From Chitinophagaceae bacterium (lineage in GTDB: Bacteria; Bacteroidota; Bacteroidia; Chitinophagales; Chitinophagaceae): DNA of 64,000 nt. The notes under the pieces are model-generated. The model was not told the DNA's origin and made no database searches. It saw only the letters and a program-made list of their open reading frames with translations. Location: contig JADJYK010000005.1 of assembly GCA_016719815.1 (NCBI GenBank), positions 186,001 to 250,000 of the forward strand, given 5' to 3'. This document shows, one piece after another, positions 56,127 to 64,000 of the stretch. Made by a program: the position numbers and the translations under genes. Every line of letters begins with the position of its first letter. Position 1 is the first letter of the stretch.

Positions 56127-57650
56127 ATGAAACTGTTTAAAATAGCGTTTCCGGTATTGTTTGTTTTTGTAATCGCTGGCTGCAAGAAAGACTTTGCTGA
56201 TGTAAATACAAATAAAAATAATCCTACTTCTGTTACACCAGACTTGCTGTTAAGTGGTGTATTAAAAAGTACGATGGACCAACAGGTAAGTGAATCTTGG
56301 GGAATAGGAAACATAGTGGTTCAACATCATGCAAAAATTCAGTTTGTAAATGAGGACAGGTATGGCTGGAACGAAATGAATGGAATTTGGAATAATGTTT
56401 ACGGCAATTATAGGAATCTTCAGAATATTTTTGTGGCAGTTAGCGATAATCAATCAAGCCCTTATTACGGAGTTTCATTAATTTTGAAATCATGGATGTT
56501 TTCATTGGTTACAGATGCGTATGGAGACGTTCCTTATTCTGAGGCAGGAAAAGCAAAAACAAGTGCTGTCTATCAACCTGTATACGATAAGCAAGAGGAT
56601 ATTTATACAGGAATTCTTTCAGATCTAAAGAAAGCAAATGAGCTGCTTGCAACAGCAAATGGCACTTTTTCGGGAGATATTATTTATGGGGGTGGAAGCG
56701 CCTCTTTGCTTAAATGGAGAAAACTGGCAAATTCTCTCCGTCTTCGTTACCTGATGCGTTTGTCGAAGAAGAAAAACGTAAACGCAGAGATGCAGGCCAT
56801 AGTGAATGATCCTGTTAGTAATCCAGTATTTACTTCCAATTCAGATAATGCAGAGTTAAAGTATCTTCCGGCAGCTCCCAATCAATGGCCTTTATATGGA
56901 ACCAGGGTTGGCTCTTTCGATGAATTCAGGGTAAGTAAAACACTTACCGATAGATTGTCAGCTATTAATGATCCAAGAATAAAGGTTTTTGGAAGACCTA
57001 CGCAGACGTCCGTTGCAGCAGGTAATCCGCAAATTCAAGGTGTACCAAACGGGTTGAGTGATGTAGCTGCTCTGGCCTACAATGGCGGTGTGCAGGGAGT
57101 CTCCAGAGTTGGTTATACCTTTGCCTGTCTGGTATGTAATGATAATGGACAGGCCGCTCCCGATCCTGCTGCTGCCCGTGCATTATTAATGACTTATGCC
57201 GAACTTCAGTTTATTCTCGCAGAAGCAAGACAGAAGGGAATGATTACAACCGGTGATGCAGCCACATATTACACAAATGGAATTTCTGCAAATTTTGCTT
57301 ATTGGCAATCTGTCGTACCTCCTGCATATAATCTAAATATTACTATGCCTTCAGATTATATGACACAAGGACCTGTTGCCTATGCAGGGACAGATGCAGA
57401 GAAACTATCAAAAATTGCCTTGCAGAAATGGATTTCCTTATACTTTAACGGATTGGAGGCATGGTTTGATTGGAGAAGAACCGGTATGCCGGAAATTATT
57501 CCCGGTCCGGCAAATCTCAATAATAATAAGGTGCCGGTTCGGTATATCTATCCTTTGTCTGAACAATCGCTAAACGGTGTAAACAGATCTGCGGCTGTAC
57601 AACGGCAAGGTGCCGATGATATTAATACAAGACCCTGGATTGCACAATAA
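56127..57650 (+). CDS. SusD/RagB-family nutrient-binding lipoprotein
   Basis: A 507-residue lipoprotein (lipobox VFVIAGC, Cys at about residue 19), the surface lid of the SusC channel. The SusD-like fold shows in DFADVNTNKNNPTSVTPDLLLSGVLKST, the TPR-like helices, WMFSLVTDAYGDVPYSEAGK, KWRKLANSLRLRYLMRLS, AELQFILAEARQKG and the end KWISLYFNGLEAWFDWRRTGMPEI and VPVRYIYPLSEQSLN. It starts 20 bases after susC and is clearly its partner. It belongs to the SusD-like_2 branch rather than the starch-binding type. Confidence 0.95.
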   Translation: MKLFKIAFPVLFVFVIAGCKKDFADVNTNKNNPTSVTPDLLLSGVLKSTMDQQVSESWGIGNIVVQHHAKIQFVNEDRYGWNEMNGIWNNVYGNYRNLQNIFVAVSDNQSSPYYGVSLILKSWMFSLVTDAYGDVPYSEAGKAKTSAVYQPVYDKQEDIYTGILSDLKKANELLATANGTFSGDIIYGGGSASLLKWRKLANSLRLRYLMRLSKKKNVNAEMQAIVNDPVSNPVFTSNSDNAELKYLPAAPNQWPLYGTRVGSFDEFRVSKTLTDRLSAINDPRIKVFGRPTQTSVAAGNPQIQGVPNGLSDVAALAYNGGVQGVSRVGYTFACLVCNDNGQAAPDPAAARALLMTYAELQFILAEARQKGMITTGDAATYYTNGISANFAYWQSVVPPAYNLNITMPSDYMTQGPVAYAGTDAEKLSKIALQKWISLYFNGLEAWFDWRRTGMPEIIPGPANLNNNKVPVRYIYPLSEQSLNGVNRSAAVQRQGADDINTRPWIAQ

Positions 57651-57836
57651 GATATTTTTCTCATAAACTGAATAATAGCAATCAGTTAGTTAACGTAGAA
57701 AAGCGGAACTTGTCTAAGTTTCGCTCTTTCTATTATACTTAATCCTGACAAGTTTGTAGTATTGGGGTATATAATAAATCGAAGGTTAAGTTGATGATAA
57801 TTCTATTGCCTTAAGGACAGTGAAAATATAAACCAG

Positions 57837-60626
57837 ATGAAGCAAATCATTTACATTAGTATTCTCGTTTTTTTTGTTACGAGTTCTATAACAGCTCAAA
57901 AAAAAGTAAATACATTACAGGTTCCGGGAAGGAATAAATATGCAGTAATTAATGATAGCGGTATATCTATTTTGCCCAGTGGCCGGTTCGTAACTCCTGC
58001 CGGACAAACTATTCGTATCACTCACGACCCATTTGGTATGGCCATTTCTCCCAATGGAAAAACGGCTGTTACATTACACAATGGTGTGTTTACAATTATT
58101 CAGTTGTTAACGCTCAGGTCGGTTCGTGTTCCAAGCTACAATCAAAGAATTAATTCGCCCCTTACGCATAATCCTGTTTCTTTAAATGTTTTTTCTGATA
58201 AACCCGATACAGGTACAGTTATTCCATCGCCGCTCAGTAATGGTTCTTTTTTGGGCATTGCGTTTGCTCCCGATTCAAAAACCATTTATTTAAGTGGAGG
58301 GGATAATGGAGCGGTGATTGTATATGACATTGAAACACTGCAACGACTCGATTCCATTTCGCTGAACGGAAAAGTAAATGGTGAAGATTACAATGACAGT
58401 TTCACCTCAGATTTAATTTTCAATTCATCCAAAAACGAATTGCTCGTTTTAGACAGAGGTAATTTCAGAATGGTGAGAATTAATTTAGCAACAAAAAGAA
58501 TTACTGCAAGTATAAAAGTAGGCCGTCAGCCTTTTGGCCTTTCACTTAGCCCTGATAAACAAACAGCGTTTGTTGCTAATGTTGGAATGTACGAATATCC
58601 CCTGGTGAAAGGAATGGATTCATCCAACTACAATTCCATGATGATTAACTGGCACCCATATGGAGACAATACACCCGAATCAATTTACGGAACTGAAGTT
58701 GAAGGGAGAATAATTCCTGGAGTGGGAAGTCTGCTGGTGCCTGAAGCCATGAGTGTGTTCACCATTGATTTAAATACCAACAAAACGGTTGATAAATTTA
58801 AAACCGGTTACCAGGTTGGACAAATGATTGAAGATGCCGAAGTGGTGGGCGGGGCAAGCCCCAACTCCATTGCTGTTGGCAGCAGGTATGCTTATGTTAC
58901 AAATGCCACCAATGATAATATTTCAGTGATAGATTATAAATCAAGAAAAATTATTTCGCACATTCCAATAAAAGTTGATAAACGAATTGATAAATACCGT
59001 GGGTTACTGCCATTTGGTATTACATTAAGCAAGGATGAAAAAACGTTGTATGTAGCATTGCTTGGATTTAATGCAGTAGCAGTAATTGATGTAACTACGA
59101 AACGAACCAAAGGACTTATCCCAACGGGATGGGGGCCCGCAAGAGTATTATTAAGTAAAGATGAAAAAGAAATGTATGTCATCAGTTGCCGGGGTTATGG
59201 TGCTGGACCAAATGGTGGCAAAGATTTTATTAAGCCCATACAAGGAACTTACGTAGGCGATATTCAATTGGCTACATTTCAGAAAATAAAAATGCCTGAT
59301 GCAAAGCAACTTGCAGTTTATTCAAGACAATCCATCAGTAACACCATGCAGCAAACATCGTTGGTTGATGATGGAAAAAATCCGTTGCCTCCAATACCAA
59401 AACTGCGGCAAAGCCCCATCAAATACATTGTTTACATTACAAAAGAAAACAGAACTTATGATGAAGTGCTTGGGCAAATGAAAGCAGGTAATGGCGATTT
59501 AACACTTGCAAGATTTGGTGTTAATGTAAACATATATGGCAGAGGCGATACACTTAAATTGACGGGTGCTGATGTAATGCCCAATCATACAAAGGCAGCA
59601 ACCGAGTTTGCGTTCAGCGATAATTTTTATTGCGATAGTGATGCATCTATTCATGGCCATCACTGGATGATGGGTGTTATTCCCAATGAATGGGTTGAAA
59701 CAAATTCAAGTGTTAATAAAACAGCTTCTTATTTTTCAAATGCTCCCGGCAGGCGTTTCCCGGGAAGTACAGGTAGTATGGACCCTGAGGACTATGCAGA
59801 AATTGGGGGTTTGTGGGAAGCATTGGAACGAAACAAAATTTCATTCTACAATTTTGGCGAAGCCAATGAAACGTCTCATGTTCGTGAAGAATGGTACGAT
59901 ACATTAACCGGTGCTGCACATGCAGTAATGGTGCCCATGCAAAAAGCATTGTGGAGTCGTACTTCACACAACTATGCAGGATATAATACAAATATCCCCG
60001 ACCAGTTTCGCATGGAACAGTTTGAATCGGAATTTACTAAAATGTGGATGGATGGAAAAAATGAAATGCCGCAGTTAATTACCATGCAGATACCCAACGA
60101 CCATGGGGCTGGTGAAAGACCGGAAGATGGTTATCCTTACCGCCATTCATATATGGCAGATAATGATTTGGCAGTTGGAAGAATCCTTCATTTTCTTTCC
60201 CGTACAAAATACTGGAAAAGTATGCTGGTTATAATTACAGAAGATGACCCGCAGGGTGGCGTTGACCATGTTGATGCTCACCGAAGTATCTTAATGATGG
60301 CAGGACCTTATGTAAAAAGGAATTATGTATCACACACTCATGCTAACTTTGGTTCTATATTGAAAGTAATTTATAATATTCTCAACATTAATTATGTAAA
60401 CCAATATGATGTAACCGCATCATTACTTAATGATTTCTTTACTGATAAGCCTGACTACACACCTTACAGTTATGTGTTTCCTGATAAACGGGTTTTTGAT
60501 GCAGAACAGGCCATGAAAAAATATAACCGTACAATTGACTGGCGAAAAGTACTACAGGGGCCAAAAATGGATAATGAAGATGAGCAAAAGGAAGACCATT
60601 ATAAACAATCATCAAACAAAAAATAA
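57837..60626 (+). CDS. Bifunctional YncE-like beta-propeller / alkaline-phosphatase-superfamily phosphoesterase (copy 1)
   Basis: A 929-residue exported protein (signal peptide MKQIIYISILVFFVTSSITAQ). Residues about 25-500 form a YVTN/YncE beta-propeller (FGMAISPNGKTAVTL, FGLSLSPDKQTAFVAN, FGITLSKDEKTLYVALLGFNAVAVID). From about residue 525 comes a phosphoesterase domain of the phospholipase C/AcpA type: YIVYITKENRTYDEVLGQM with the nucleophile region, SDNFYCDSDASIHGHHWMMG, DHGAGERPEDGYP and ITEDDPQGGVDHVDAHRSILMMAGPYVK, which hold the metal-binding His and Asp residues. It should release phosphate from organic compounds in the periplasm or outside. Confidence 0.9.
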   Translation: MKQIIYISILVFFVTSSITAQKKVNTLQVPGRNKYAVINDSGISILPSGRFVTPAGQTIRITHDPFGMAISPNGKTAVTLHNGVFTIIQLLTLRSVRVPSYNQRINSPLTHNPVSLNVFSDKPDTGTVIPSPLSNGSFLGIAFAPDSKTIYLSGGDNGAVIVYDIETLQRLDSISLNGKVNGEDYNDSFTSDLIFNSSKNELLVLDRGNFRMVRINLATKRITASIKVGRQPFGLSLSPDKQTAFVANVGMYEYPLVKGMDSSNYNSMMINWHPYGDNTPESIYGTEVEGRIIPGVGSLLVPEAMSVFTIDLNTNKTVDKFKTGYQVGQMIEDAEVVGGASPNSIAVGSRYAYVTNATNDNISVIDYKSRKIISHIPIKVDKRIDKYRGLLPFGITLSKDEKTLYVALLGFNAVAVIDVTTKRTKGLIPTGWGPARVLLSKDEKEMYVISCRGYGAGPNGGKDFIKPIQGTYVGDIQLATFQKIKMPDAKQLAVYSRQSISNTMQQTSLVDDGKNPLPPIPKLRQSPIKYIVYITKENRTYDEVLGQMKAGNGDLTLARFGVNVNIYGRGDTLKLTGADVMPNHTKAATEFAFSDNFYCDSDASIHGHHWMMGVIPNEWVETNSSVNKTASYFSNAPGRRFPGSTGSMDPEDYAEIGGLWEALERNKISFYNFGEANETSHVREEWYDTLTGAAHAVMVPMQKALWSRTSHNYAGYNTNIPDQFRMEQFESEFTKMWMDGKNEMPQLITMQIPNDHGAGERPEDGYPYRHSYMADNDLAVGRILHFLSRTKYWKSMLVIITEDDPQGGVDHVDAHRSILMMAGPYVKRNYVSHTHANFGSILKVIYNILNINYVNQYDVTASLLNDFFTDKPDYTPYSYVFPDKRVFDAEQAMKKYNRTIDWRKVLQGPKMDNEDEQKEDHYKQSSNKK

Positions 60627-63067
60627 ATGAAAACGATTCACACCATTGGTATTGCAATTTTCAGTGTAGTGTTTACGCTGAATGTTCAGGCACAGCAAAA
60701 AAAAGTTACTCTTCCCAATGGGTGGCGTCTTTCACCGGCTGGGCGTTCTTTACCCCTTGGTGATTTGCCATTGAACATGGCCGTGTCAAAATCAAAAAAT
60801 GGATAGCTGTAACCAACAACGGGCAAAGTGTGCAAAGCCTGCAGTTGATTGACGTAAAAACTGAAAAAGAACTTGACCGGGTTATTATTCCTAAGTCATG
60901 GTATGGATTAAAGTTCAGCGCCGATGAAAAATTTTTATTTGCCAGTGGCGGAAATGATAACTGGATATTAAAGTACGCAGTAAAAAACAGGAAACTGATT
61001 TTAAGCGATAGTATTTTACTTGGTAAGAAATGGCCCAACAAAATTTCACCTGCAGGTATTGAAATAGATGATGCTTCTCAAACCATGTTTGTTGTAACCA
61101 AAGAAAATAATTCGCTGTACGTAGTTAATCTGCTTACAAAAGAGATTATACATAAGGATACTTTGATGGAGCCTGCTTACAGCTGCCTTCTTTCTGCCAA
61201 TAAAAAAGAACTTTTTATTTCATTATGGGGTGGAAAGAAAGTGCTGGTGTTTGATGTGGCTTCAAAAAAAGTAATTTCAGAAATAAACGTTGGTGAAAAT
61301 CCCAATGAATTATTATTGTCGAAAAACGGCAAGCTGCTGTATGTGGCCTGTGCAGGCGATAATGCAGTGGCAGTAATTGATATTGCTAAAAGAAAAGTAC
61401 TGGAAGTATTAAATGCAGCTTTATTTTCCGATGCACCAACAGGTTCGGCCTGTAACGGGTTGGCCTTAAGCGAAGACCAGAAAACATTGTATGTTGCCAA
61501 TGCAGATAATAATTGCCTCGCTGTGTTTGATGTGGCAAGGCCCGGATTTAGTAAATCAAAAGGATTTATTCCTGCAGGCTGGTATCCTACTAATGTAAAA
61601 GTGATTGGAAAGAAAATTTTTGTAAGCAATGGCAAAGGATTCTCATCACTGCCCAATGCAAAAGGGCCCGACCCGTCGAAGCATGACCAGGAAGTAAACT
61701 ATCAGCATGGTGATTATAAAAATAAACAAAGCCAACTGCAATATATTGCAGGATTATTTAAGGGAACCATGAGCATTATTGATGAACCAACCCCTGCAAA
61801 GCTTTCTGCTTATTCAAAACAAGTGTATGATAACACACCCTATACAAAAGAACGGGAAATGAATGCAAAAGGCGAACCCGGCAATCCCATCCCTATGAAA
61901 GTGGGTGACGATTCTCCTATAAAATATGTTTTCTATATTTTAAAGGAAAACAGAACATACGACCAGGTATTAGGTGATATGCCCGGTGGAAATGGTGATA
62001 CAAGTTTGTTATTATTTGGAAAAAATATTACACCCAACCAGCATAAACTTGCTGCCGAATTTGTGTTGCTTGATAATTTTTATGTGGATGGAGAAGTGAG
62101 TGCAGATGGACATAACTGGAGCACAGCAGCCAATGCAAATGATTACTTGGAAAAAACATGGCCTACTTCCTATGGCGGAAGGGGAGGACAGTATGATGCG
62201 GAAGGAAACCGTGAAGTTTCAAACCCAGACCGTGGTTTTATTTGGGACTACTGCAAAAGAGCCGGGGTAACATTTCGCACCTATGGTGAGTTTGCGGATG
62301 ATTATAAAGCTAATATTAAAACACTGGAAAATCATTTTTGCCCGTATTATACTGGTTGGGATGAAAGCGTAAGAGATACAACAAGATTTTATCAGTGGAA
62401 AAAAGAATTTGATTCATTGCTGGCAATAAATGCTGTGCCCCGTTTTAATTCAATGCGGTTTATCAACGACCATACAGAAGGGCAGCGCATTGGTCGTCCA
62501 TCACCATTTGCACATGTGGCCGATAATGATTTGGCAGTTGGTTTGTTTGTTGAGTATTTATCAAAAAGCCCTATCTGGAAAGAGACTGCCATTTTTATTG
62601 TGGAGGATGATGCACAAAATGGCCCCGACCATGTAGATGCTCACCGTACAACAGCATATGTGGCAGGAGGCTTTGTAAAAAGAAATTTTATTGACCATAC
62701 AATGTATTCCACATCATCCATGCTGCGTACCATTGAACTGATTCTGGGATTACCACCAATGAGCCAGTATGATGCTGCTGCTGAGCCAATGTGGAGATGT
62801 TTCTCTTCTGCACCTGATTTAACTCCGTTTCATTCAGTACCTGCATTAGTTGATTTAAATGAAAAGAATACAAAAAACACAGCCAGTGCAAGATTGAGTG
62901 AAACATTTGATTTCAGTAAAGAAGATGCAATACCCGACCTTGTATTTAGTGAAGTTATATGGAAGGCAGTAAAAGGTGAGGGCAGCATAATGCCTGCACC
63001 GCGGCGAAGTGCTTTTTTACGAACAGCACCAAATGATGACGATGACGAAAGAAAACCCAAAAAATAA
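60627..63067 (+). CDS. Bifunctional YncE-like / phosphoesterase protein (copy 2), one frameshift
   Basis: An 813-residue paralogue of the preceding gene, starting at the base after its stop. It has a signal peptide (MKTIHTIGIAIFSVVFTLNVQAQ), a shorter propeller (LLSKNGKLLYVACAGDNAVAVIDIAKRKVLEVL), and a phosphoesterase domain with FYILKENRTYDQVLGDM (about residue 438), LDNFYVDGEVSADGHNWSTA, FINDHTEGQRIGRPSP and FIVEDDAQNGPDHVDAHRTTAYVAGGFVKR. Early in the gene six A at 60794-60799 need one more, giving NMAVSKSKKWIAVTNNGQS. The two copies differ most around the SIHGHHWMMG versus SADGHNWSTA segment, which suggests different substrates. The end is a run of Asp. Confidence 0.9.
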
Positions 63068-63071
63068 ACCG

Positions 63072-64000
63072 ATGCGGTTTCTTTTGGCAGTAACTATTGT
63101 ATTTCTCTCAGCGTTGAGTGTCGCAGCACAACAACACGCAGTGTCTGTTGACTCAGTTGTTCAATCATTGAACGAAGTGGTGATTACTGCACAACGCAGT
63201 AATCAGCAGAATATTTATGTGCCTTATTCAGTAAGTACTATTTCCGTTAACACTATCAGTGAATTAAATCCCCGTTCAGCACCTGAAGCTTTAACAGGGA
63301 TGAACGGAGTGTTTTTGCAAAAAACCAATCATGGGGGAGGCTCGCCTTTTGTAAGGGGATTAACCGGTAATCAAACATTATTATTGGTTGATGGTGTCAG
63401 GATGAATAATTCTACTTTTCGGTACGGTCCTAATCAATACCTGAATTCAATTGATGTTTACACGATTCAGCGGGTGGAAGGTGCCAAAGGTACCGGCTCG
63501 GTACAATATGGTACAGATGCGATTGGCGGTGTGGTGCAGGTGATAACCCGTGAACCAAAATTTTCTTCGGAAAAAGCTTATACCAGCGGAAGATTAACAT
63601 CAAAGTATATGACAGGTGATATGGAAAAAACCCTTCGTGGTGAATTGCAGTATGGTACCAAGAAACTGGCCGTACTCGCTGGTGTAAGCAGAAAAGATTT
63701 TGGAGATATTTTTGGAGGTGATACAACAGGAAAACAATCACCTTCTGGTTATGATGAGTGGTCGTATGATATACAAGCAAAGTTTTTACTGAAGGAAAAA
63801 ATGGGGCTTACTATCGTTAATCAGTTATTACAACAACGGCATGTTCCGGTATATCATAAGGTGAAGCTGGAGAATTACAGTTTGAATGAAATGCAGCCTC
63901 AACAGCGTTTATTTTCATACGCAAAACTGACTTTGCAGGGGAATAGAAAGCTTTTTAAAGAAACAGAATTTATCATTTCTCATCAGCAGGGTATAGAAGG
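63072..64000 (+). CDS. TonB-dependent receptor, 3' partial
   Basis: The reading frame from ATG 63072 is open to the end of the window (about 310 residues visible). It starts with a signal peptide (MRFLLAVTIVFLSALSVAAQ), then the TonB box-like SLNEVVITAQRSNQ and the plug domain (EALTGMNGVFLQKTNHGGGSPFVRGLTGNQTLLLVDGVRMNNSTFRYGPNQYLNSIDVYTIQRVEGAKGTGSVQYGTDAIGGVVQVIT) and the first barrel strands. It lacks the CarboxypepD_reg domain of the other receptors here and looks like a classical siderophore/vitamin-type receptor. It follows the phosphoesterase genes with a four-base gap, so it is probably in their operon. Confidence 0.9.
   Translation, partial: MRFLLAVTIVFLSALSVAAQQHAVSVDSVVQSLNEVVITAQRSNQQNIYVPYSVSTISVNTISELNPRSAPEALTGMNGVFLQKTNHGGGSPFVRGLTGNQTLLLVDGVRMNNSTFRYGPNQYLNSIDVYTIQRVEGAKGTGSVQYGTDAIGGVVQVITREPKFSSEKAYTSGRLTSKYMTGDMEKTLRGELQYGTKKLAVLAGVSRKDFGDIFGGDTTGKQSPSGYDEWSYDIQAKFLLKEKMGLTIVNQLLQQRHVPVYHKVKLENYSLNEMQPQQRLFSYAKLTLQGNRKLFKETEFIISHQQGIE

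Noticed and set aside
52814..57650. Polysaccharide utilisation locus
   Set aside because: SusC and SusD are present but no glycoside hydrolase, lyase or hybrid two-component regulator accompanies them; the neighbours are phosphoesterases.
57651..57836. Pho-box-like array before the first YncE-phosphoesterase gene
   Set aside because: GTTAAGT and GATAATT are 11 bp apart, but the pattern does not continue and the -7 region is unclear; it is not better than chance.
1..64000. Reading the broken genes as pseudogenes or as programmed frameshifting
   Set aside because: The breaks occur in both directions, at unrelated runs, in essential genes, with no slippery site plus pseudoknot pattern.

Overview
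The window looks like a chromosomal segment of a Bacteroidota bacterium, most likely family Chitinophagaceae. The evidence is SusC/SusD and TonB-dependent outer-membrane proteins, the DUF1800/DUF1501 pair, promoter -7 boxes of the form TAnnTTTGC instead of sigma70-type boxes, start codons with little Shine-Dalgarno signal, and dispersed palindromes typical of that family. No rRNA, tRNA, CRISPR array, integrase or transposase was seen. The block from 42.6 to 64 kb is specialised; the rest is ordinary chromosome.

Layout. 0-13 kb: a glycine-rich partial gene, vanZ-like/gcvH, a TonB-type outer-membrane protein, a periplasmic cyclophilin, serS, an M43 metalloprotease lipoprotein, an AlkB-type membrane hydroxylase and a DUF1800-DUF1501 pair. 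13-24.3 kb: a peptide-uptake region with two OPT transporters around a dipeptidase (pepD), then an MFS carrier and two POT/PTR2 peptide transporters. 24.3-28 kb: purD, tryptophan 2,3-dioxygenase and an MFS carrier. 28-34.2 kb: the cell-shape operon mreB-mreC-mreD-mrdA-rodA. 34.2-42.6 kb: an MBL hydrolase, an ECF sigma factor with its probable anti-sigma and a small periplasmic protein, a giant BNR/sortilin-like secreted protein, half a transketolase and galE. 42.6-64 kb: what looks like a phosphate-acquisition island: PiT transporter and DUF47 partner, a phosphate-selective-type porin, a TonB receptor with a beta-helix lipoprotein, a PlcP-like metallophosphoesterase with a glycosyltransferase (possible phospholipid-to-glycolipid remodelling), a SusC/SusD pair, two tandem YncE/phosphoesterase fusions, and the start of another TonB receptor.

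Four intergenic sites in the island carry heptamers related to TTAACAT repeated every 11 bp. That is the geometry of PhoP/PhoB boxes, and it suggests the island is one phosphate-starvation regulon. This is the most interesting hypothesis in the window.

Quality warning: 16 of the 46 genes, including the essential serS, purD and mrdA, are broken by single-base gains or losses in short mononucleotide runs (20 events). In each case one base per event restores a whole family-like protein and makes the length divisible by three. I read them as sequence errors, annotate each gene across its full span, and note where the break is.
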